Origin: an uncultured Leucothrix sp.
GTDB lineage: Bacteria; Pseudomonadota; Gammaproteobacteria; Thiotrichales; Thiotrichaceae
Reading direction: 5' to 3'
Assembly (NCBI GenBank): GCA_938004025.1
Contig: CALKXC010000242.1
Span: 1-10,008, forward strand
DNA length: 10,008 bases
Positions 6,613 to 10,008 of the stretch are shown here, in pieces. How positions within the stretch are numbered: the first letter of the stretch is position 1; each line of letters starts with the position of its first letter. The notes below the pieces were generated by a model that searched no databases, was not told where the DNA came from, and worked only from the letters and a program-made list of their open reading frames with translations. The translations under genes were made by a program, and so were the position numbers.

Positions 6613-7329
6613 ATGGAACTAAAGTCGTTGTTTAAGCTTTCTAAATGGCAGGAAAAAGCACAAGTCTTATCAGATAGATTTAATAATTTGGACTTTACAA
6701 CCGTGTGTGAGCCTGAAGAACTGGGCTATGATCCAAAGATAGTCAAACGCTCTGCCCCTTCCGGGGACAGGTTTTTGGTTAATATGCTTAGTGACTTCAA
6801 CATCACAAATCAAGACTCCATTCTTGACATTGGCTGCGGCAAAGGCAGTGCGATTAGAAAGATGCTGCAATTTCCATTCGCTAAAGTTGATGGCATGGAG
6901 CTGTCAGAACACATCGCTGGCATTGCTGTAGAAAACTTCAAAAAGTTAGAGGTGACTAGAACCGAAATTTTAATAGCTGACGCCACTAAATTTCAGGAAT
7001 ATGATGAATACAATTTCATCTATTTATATGATCCTTTTCCAAGTAGCGTAATGGATTTCGTCGTTGAATCATTGATTAGCTCATTACAAAGATCACCCCG
7101 AGAATTAGTGGTCATTTACAATAACCCTGTTTGCCATGCATCGTTAGTCAATCAAGAGAGATTCTTCAAGGCAGGCATTTACCCTGACAATTGGGGCAAT
7201 ACGATTGCGATATATTCTAATTATCAGAACAGTGACTCAAGGCTATCCTCAAATAAAAATATGAAAAGAACAACAAACGAATTTAGCATAGGGCGTGTTG
7301 ACATTAATTCAGAACCTAAAAGTGCTTAA
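6613..7329 (+). CDS. Class I SAM-dependent methyltransferase, substrate unknown
   Basis: A 238-residue protein with a Rossmann-type SAM-binding fold. Motif I is ILDIGCGKG (70-78), the acidic residue of motif II is probably E96 in DGMELSEH, IADATKF (111-117) follows, and the motif IV position reads YLYDPFP (137-143). DPFP is neither the NPPY/DPPY motif of base N-methyltransferases nor a Cys-containing motif of C5-methyltransferases. It recalls small uncharacterised methyltransferases with NPFP at this point. The C-terminal tail (about 210-238) is polar and likely disordered. GGGAG lies only 4 bases before the ATG. The gene stands alone: divergent from the malic enzyme and convergent with trmJ, with no partner that suggests a substrate. 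Protein, small-molecule or glycan methylation are all possible. Isolation and AT-rich surroundings would fit recent acquisition, but this is not shown. Confidence 0.8.
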   Translation: MELKSLFKLSKWQEKAQVLSDRFNNLDFTTVCEPEELGYDPKIVKRSAPSGDRFLVNMLSDFNITNQDSILDIGCGKGSAIRKMLQFPFAKVDGMELSEHIAGIAVENFKKLEVTRTEILIADATKFQEYDEYNFIYLYDPFPSSVMDFVVESLISSLQRSPRELVVIYNNPVCHASLVNQERFFKAGIYPDNWGNTIAIYSNYQNSDSRLSSNKNMKRTTNEFSIGRVDINSEPKSA

Positions 7330-7418
7330 TATTAGGACTGAGATGAACATACATTACAGTCAAAAAATAAGTACATGGTTACTTTGAATTTTGCGTTAGC
7401 GGTTTGTCAATAATATAG

Positions 7419-8168
7419 CTATTTCAGTTTGCGCTGTACAGCCGCTAACGCTCCCCTAAGAATATTCATCTCTGACTCATCCGGTTGCGCTTTGGCAAAC
7501 AAACGACGCACCTTCAACATCAGCTGCCCTGGGTGTTGCTGATTTACGAAACCGCTGTCGTTTAGTACTTCCTCTAACACCTCATAGAAATTCTCACGAA
7601 TGCCAACGTTAGGAAGTACAAGCTGTGAATTATCAGCCTCTGGGTTACCAGCCACATCAGGTGCTGCGGCAAGCGCTGAATTTAACTGTTTGCGAAGTTC
7701 ATAACATAAAATCTGCACAGCCGAGGCGAGGTTCAACGAGCTGTAATCGGGGTTAGCGGGGATACTCACTCGATAATGCGCCAACTGAATATCATCATTA
7801 TGCAATCCCATACGCTCAGGCCCAAACACTAGCGCAACCGGACCATTTTTGGCCGCGTTAAATAACTGGTTTGCTGCTTGCTCCGGCTCAAGAGCGGGCA
7901 AATCAAACGTGCGAGGTCGTGCCGTACAGGCGACAACCATCGCACAATCATGAACCGCTTCTAATAGCGTCCCAACAACAACTGCATCATCTAGAAGATC
8001 TTCAGCACTGCTGGCCATCTTATTCGCTTCTGCTGATGGAAACTCGCGAGGTTCGACCAAAACTAATTGCTCTAAACCCATTGTTTTCATCGCTCTTATA
8101 GACGAGCCAATATTGCCAGGATGATAGGTCCTTACTAAAACAATACGAATGTTTTCAAAAGTATTCAC
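7419..8168 (-). CDS. trmJ: tRNA (cytidine/uridine-32-2'-O-)-methyltransferase TrmJ
   Basis: TrmJ methylates the 2'-OH of nucleotide 32 in the tRNA anticodon loop, using SAM; it is a SPOUT-class dimer. The 249 residues match gammaproteobacterial TrmJ over their whole length. Landmarks are IRIVLVRTYHPGNIGSSIRAM (7-27), FGPERMGL (115-122), IPANPDYSSLNLASAVQ (136-152, the knot and SAM pocket) and the C-terminal extension with HPGQLMLKVRRLF and ILRGALAAV. The start is GTG at 8166-8168; no in-frame ATG occurs before residue 27, which is inside the fold. Only three bases separate it from the stop codon of the upstream oxidoreductase, and there is no good Shine-Dalgarno sequence, so translation is probably coupled. 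In many gammaproteobacteria trmJ lies beside suhB, cysE or iscR; here it closes an oxidoreductase run. Confidence 0.93.
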   Translation of the reverse strand: MNTFENIRIVLVRTYHPGNIGSSIRAMKTMGLEQLVLVEPREFPSAEANKMASSAEDLLDDAVVVGTLLEAVHDCAMVVACTARPRTFDLPALEPEQAANQLFNAAKNGPVALVFGPERMGLHNDDIQLAHYRVSIPANPDYSSLNLASAVQILCYELRKQLNSALAAAPDVAGNPEADNSQLVLPNVGIRENFYEVLEEVLNDSGFVNQQHPGQLMLKVRRLFAKAQPDESEMNILRGALAAVQRKLK

Positions 8169-8171
8169 AGA

Positions 8172-9341
8172 CTAAAACTTTACCCATTTGGAATTGTTAT
8201 CAGCAGACTCTACACAGCACTCCAAAAGCCTCACACCATTAATACCCGCATCAACATTTGGGTACCATAAAGAACCAAGCGTGGCTTGATCATTCGCATC
8301 AGCGGCTTGCATCGCTAACGCATAACGATGGTAAAGATTAGCCCAAGACTCAAAGAAACCTTCCGCATGACCACCCCCAATACGAGAACACACGCCTGGG
8401 TCATCACCGTATAGATAATCCATGCCTCGATCCATTAGTTGAGCCGGCTTGCCCTGAACTTCGTAGCGCAGCTGATTAGGATGCTCATCCCACCATTCAA
8501 AACTCGCTTTCTCACCGATTACACGAATTTGCTGCTGATGCATGGAACCTGCGTTAACTGAACTTGCCCAAAGGTTTCCAATCGCCCCACCCTTAAATTT
8601 GATAATGACATTCGCATTATCTTCAAGCGGCGCACGGCTCTTAACGAAGCTCTGGCGAACACAGCAAAGCTCATCAACTTCCAAATCGGTAATCATCTCA
8701 GCCATATGGAACACATGAGTGCCTAAATCACCCAACACATAAGTAGGGCCGGAGATCTCAGGATTCATTCGCCATTTAGCGCCAGGGCTATGCTCTTCTA
8801 CTGCAGTGTTGTGAAAACCATGAGCAAATTGCATATTGATAATACGCACATCGCCCAAATCTCCGCGTTTTACCATTTCTCTTGCTTGATGCAGCATCGG
8901 GTAGCCCGAATAACCATACATAACCGCAAAAATACGATTGTTCTTTTCAGCAAGCACTTTGAGTTCCTTAGATTGCTCAACAGTAAAAGCGAGGGGTTTT
9001 TCACAAACCACGTGCAAGCCAGCTTCAAGAGCCGCTTTACTAATCGCATGATGAGTGCTGTTCGGTGTGGCAATTGATACCGCTTGGATGCCATCTTCCC
9101 TTGCAGCCTCTGCTGCAAACATTGACTGATAGTCTTTATAACAACGAGATGCGTCAACGCCTAAGTTAGTACCAAACTCGCGGCCACGCTCTTCGTTTAG
9201 GTCGAATGCCCCTGCTTGGAGTTGAAATAAACCATCTCTGGCGGCACCTGCGCGGTGTGCATGGCCGATTTCACTTCCTCGGCCTCCTCCGACCATGCCC
9301 CAGCGAATTGCCTTCTCTAGCTTTCTTTCTTCATTAAACAT
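8172..9341 (-). CDS. Gfo/Idh/MocA-family NAD(P)-dependent oxidoreductase
   Basis: A 389-residue two-domain sugar or cyclitol dehydrogenase-type protein. The N-terminal Rossmann domain begins IRWGMVGGGRGSEIGHAHR (12-30). The family signature EKP is at 114-116 (K115 probably catalytic), preceded by ATPNSTHH. The C-terminal alpha/beta domain carries GDLGTHVFH with D205 and H209, the usual catalytic pair. All key residues are present. The C-terminus closely resembles that of the upstream partial gene, so the two are paralogues in tandem. Substrate is unknown; relatives act on inositols, keto-sugars and glycosides, and pairs of such genes are common in their catabolic clusters. The start is supported only by a weak AGAAGAG about 6 bases upstream. 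The stop is three bases from trmJ. The 282 bases before it hold two palindromic elements. Confidence 0.9.
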   Translation of the reverse strand: MFNEERKLEKAIRWGMVGGGRGSEIGHAHRAGAARDGLFQLQAGAFDLNEERGREFGTNLGVDASRCYKDYQSMFAAEAAREDGIQAVSIATPNSTHHAISKAALEAGLHVVCEKPLAFTVEQSKELKVLAEKNNRIFAVMYGYSGYPMLHQAREMVKRGDLGDVRIINMQFAHGFHNTAVEEHSPGAKWRMNPEISGPTYVLGDLGTHVFHMAEMITDLEVDELCCVRQSFVKSRAPLEDNANVIIKFKGGAIGNLWASSVNAGSMHQQQIRVIGEKASFEWWDEHPNQLRYEVQGKPAQLMDRGMDYLYGDDPGVCSRIGGGHAEGFFESWANLYHRYALAMQAADANDQATLGSLWYPNVDAGINGVRLLECCVESADNNSKWVKF

Positions 9342-9380
9342 TTTATTCTCTTCTTTTGAAATTAAGTTCTTTTAATCCAT

Positions 9381-9484
9381 AGAGATAGCGGGTACTTGTT
9401 TCACTCACTCAGGCTGCGCCTGAAAATCGTTTTTTGGTGCCAAAACGATCGTATGCTTCGTCGAAACAAGCACCCACTACCTCT
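9381..9484 (-). repeat. Palindromic repeat element 1 (structured on the minus strand)
   Basis: The arms 9381-9402 and 9463-9484 are 22 bases each. On the minus strand they form 19 Watson-Crick and 3 G-U pairs; on the plus strand the same three positions are A-C or C-A mismatches. Inside, on the minus strand, are TCAGGC-GCA-GCCTGA (9423-9409), followed by GAGTGAGTGAA near the arm, and a second hairpin of ATCG/CGAT plus TTTTGG/CC-AAAA type (9449-9426). The whole reads as a branched RNA-like fold. In the minus-strand transcript it would lie in sense orientation between the two oxidoreductase genes. It shares its core with element 2. Confidence 0.75.
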
Positions 9485-9539
9485 ACTATCTTTGTATTGT
9501 CGTTAACTCAGTACAATTTCAAACATAAGCTTCATGCCA

Positions 9540-9617
9540 GCGAAGTGTTGGTGGGTCGATTCGGCGAATCATTTCAGCGGAACGCTGAGTGAGCGAATCG
9601 ATCTACCGATGCTTCGC
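9540..9617 (+). repeat. Palindromic repeat element 2 (structured on the plus strand)
   Basis: The arms 9540-9563 and 9594-9617 are 24 bases each. On the plus strand they form 19 Watson-Crick and 5 G-U pairs and no mismatch; on the minus strand those five are mismatches. The inner hairpin is TCAGCG-GAA-CGCTGA (9574-9588), followed by GTGAGCGAA. A GTGG tetranucleotide (9551-9554) precedes the near-palindrome GATTCG-G-CGAATC (9558-9570), as in REP sequences, which start with GTAG or GTGG before a palindrome. The element ends seven bases before the stop codon at 9624, a typical REP location. Its orientation is opposite to that of element 1. Confidence 0.75.
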
Positions 9618-9623
9618 GAATAC

Positions 9624-10007
9624 TTAAAGCAATTCCCAAGTTGAATCTTTGTTTGATTTGATTGAGGTTTCTACGAACTTCACACCATGTAAACCATCTT
9701 CAACCGTTGGAAACCAACGAGCCAATGGGTCTACTTCTTCATTCGTTTTACGCGCGATGATTACATCAGCCAAATCTTGATATAGATTCGCAAAGGCTTC
9801 TATATAGCCTTCAGGGTGCCCGATGGCAACATGCGTAGCCCGATTGGCCGCTTCAGATAACCCTGCGCCCCCTCGAATCAAACACTGCACTGGTTGATCT
9901 ATCTGGCGATGCCATAGTTCATCTGGACGCTCTTGAAACCATTCGATACTGCCTTTGCTACCAAAAACCTTAATGCGTAGCCCGTGAACTGCACCTGCTG
10001 CAGCTTG
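9624..10007 (-). CDS. Gfo/Idh/MocA-family oxidoreductase, C-terminal part (5' end outside window)
   Basis: The frame is open to the window edge; 127 residues are visible. They are the C-terminal end of the alpha/beta substrate domain: GLRIKVFGSKGSIEWFQERP, GHPEGYIEAFANLYQDLAD, RWFPTVEDGLHGVKFVETSI and the end STWELL. Each block has a counterpart in the complete gene at 8172-9341 (QIRVIGEKASFEWWDEHP, HAEGFFESWANLYHRYA, LWYPNVDAGINGVRLLECCV, KWVKF), so the two are diverged paralogues. The EKP motif and Rossmann domain lie beyond the window. An internal ATG near 9890 would give a fragment without the conserved blocks and is not the start. The gene is probably part of a sugar or cyclitol catabolic cluster extending to the right. 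Confidence 0.88.
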   Translation of the reverse strand, partial: QAAAGAVHGLRIKVFGSKGSIEWFQERPDELWHRQIDQPVQCLIRGGAGLSEAANRATHVAIGHPEGYIEAFANLYQDLADVIIARKTNEEVDPLARWFPTVEDGLHGVKFVETSIKSNKDSTWELL

Positions 10008-10008
10008 T

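Larger units (their letters stand above)
9342..9623. other. 282-base intergenic region filled by two palindromic elements
   Basis: This gap separates two genes transcribed in the same direction (minus strand). Most of it is taken up by the inverted elements at 9381-9484 and 9540-9617, with 55 bases between them and about 40 bases from the first element to the downstream start codon. I found no convincing promoter or open frame in it. Confidence 0.7.

Noticed and set aside
7336..7361. GACTG...CAGTC as a terminator for the convergent methyltransferase and trmJ genes.
   Set aside because: Only five pairs with a 16-base loop, followed by A's on the plus strand and no T-run after the stem on the minus strand.
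8790..9157. Overlapping open frames on both strands inside the complete oxidoreductase gene.
   Set aside because: They overlap the conserved Rossmann-domain part of a clear gene and lack starts with ribosome-binding sites.
9342..9623. A structured riboswitch or small RNA gene instead of repeat elements.
   Set aside because: Two related copies in opposite orientation within the same gap fit a dispersed repeat better than a single cis-regulatory RNA, and no promoter for an sRNA was found.

Overview
The window looks like chromosomal DNA of a gammaproteobacterium, probably marine or aquatic, of moderate to low GC. The evidence is the close match of its acetyl-CoA synthetase, MaeB-type malic enzyme and TrmJ to gammaproteobacterial proteins recalled from memory. 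The genus cannot be fixed. No rRNA, tRNA, CRISPR array, integrase or insertion sequence was seen.

Layout. Positions 2-325 (+) are the end of a response-regulator receiver domain. After a 229-base leader rich in inverted repeats comes acs (555-2498, +), closed by an intrinsic terminator. A membrane-anchored HtrA/Deg serine protease with one PDZ domain follows (2591-3748, +). Two paralogous small lipoproteins lie on the minus strand (3819-4346 and 4548-4808). They share a lipobox, a Gly-rich hydrophobic segment and a poly-Asp stretch. Next on the minus strand is a single-domain malic enzyme (5043-6260), ending in a perfect hairpin terminator. A 352-base divergent intergenic region separates it from an orphan class I methyltransferase (6613-7329, +). 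Convergent to that is a minus-strand run: a Gfo/Idh/MocA oxidoreductase cut by the window edge (9624 to the end), a second Gfo/Idh/MocA oxidoreductase (8172-9341) and trmJ (7419-8168). TrmJ starts at GTG three bases after the preceding stop codon.

How the genes fit together. Acs activates acetate to acetyl-CoA, and malic enzyme converts malate to pyruvate. Both sit at the acetate/TCA/gluconeogenesis junction, but they are separate transcription units. The paired oxidoreductases suggest a sugar or cyclitol catabolic cluster continuing to the right. The Deg protease and the two lipoproteins are envelope proteins.

The most unusual signal is in the 282-base gap between the two oxidoreductase genes. 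It holds two related palindromic elements in opposite orientation (9381-9484 and 9540-9617). Each folds into a long stem in which every non-Watson-Crick position is a G-U pair, but only on one strand, and that strand differs between the two. They share a core hairpin with compensatory base changes, followed by a conserved CTGAGTGAG-Y-GAA sequence. They look like REP-type or MITE-type repeats with a conserved RNA-like fold.
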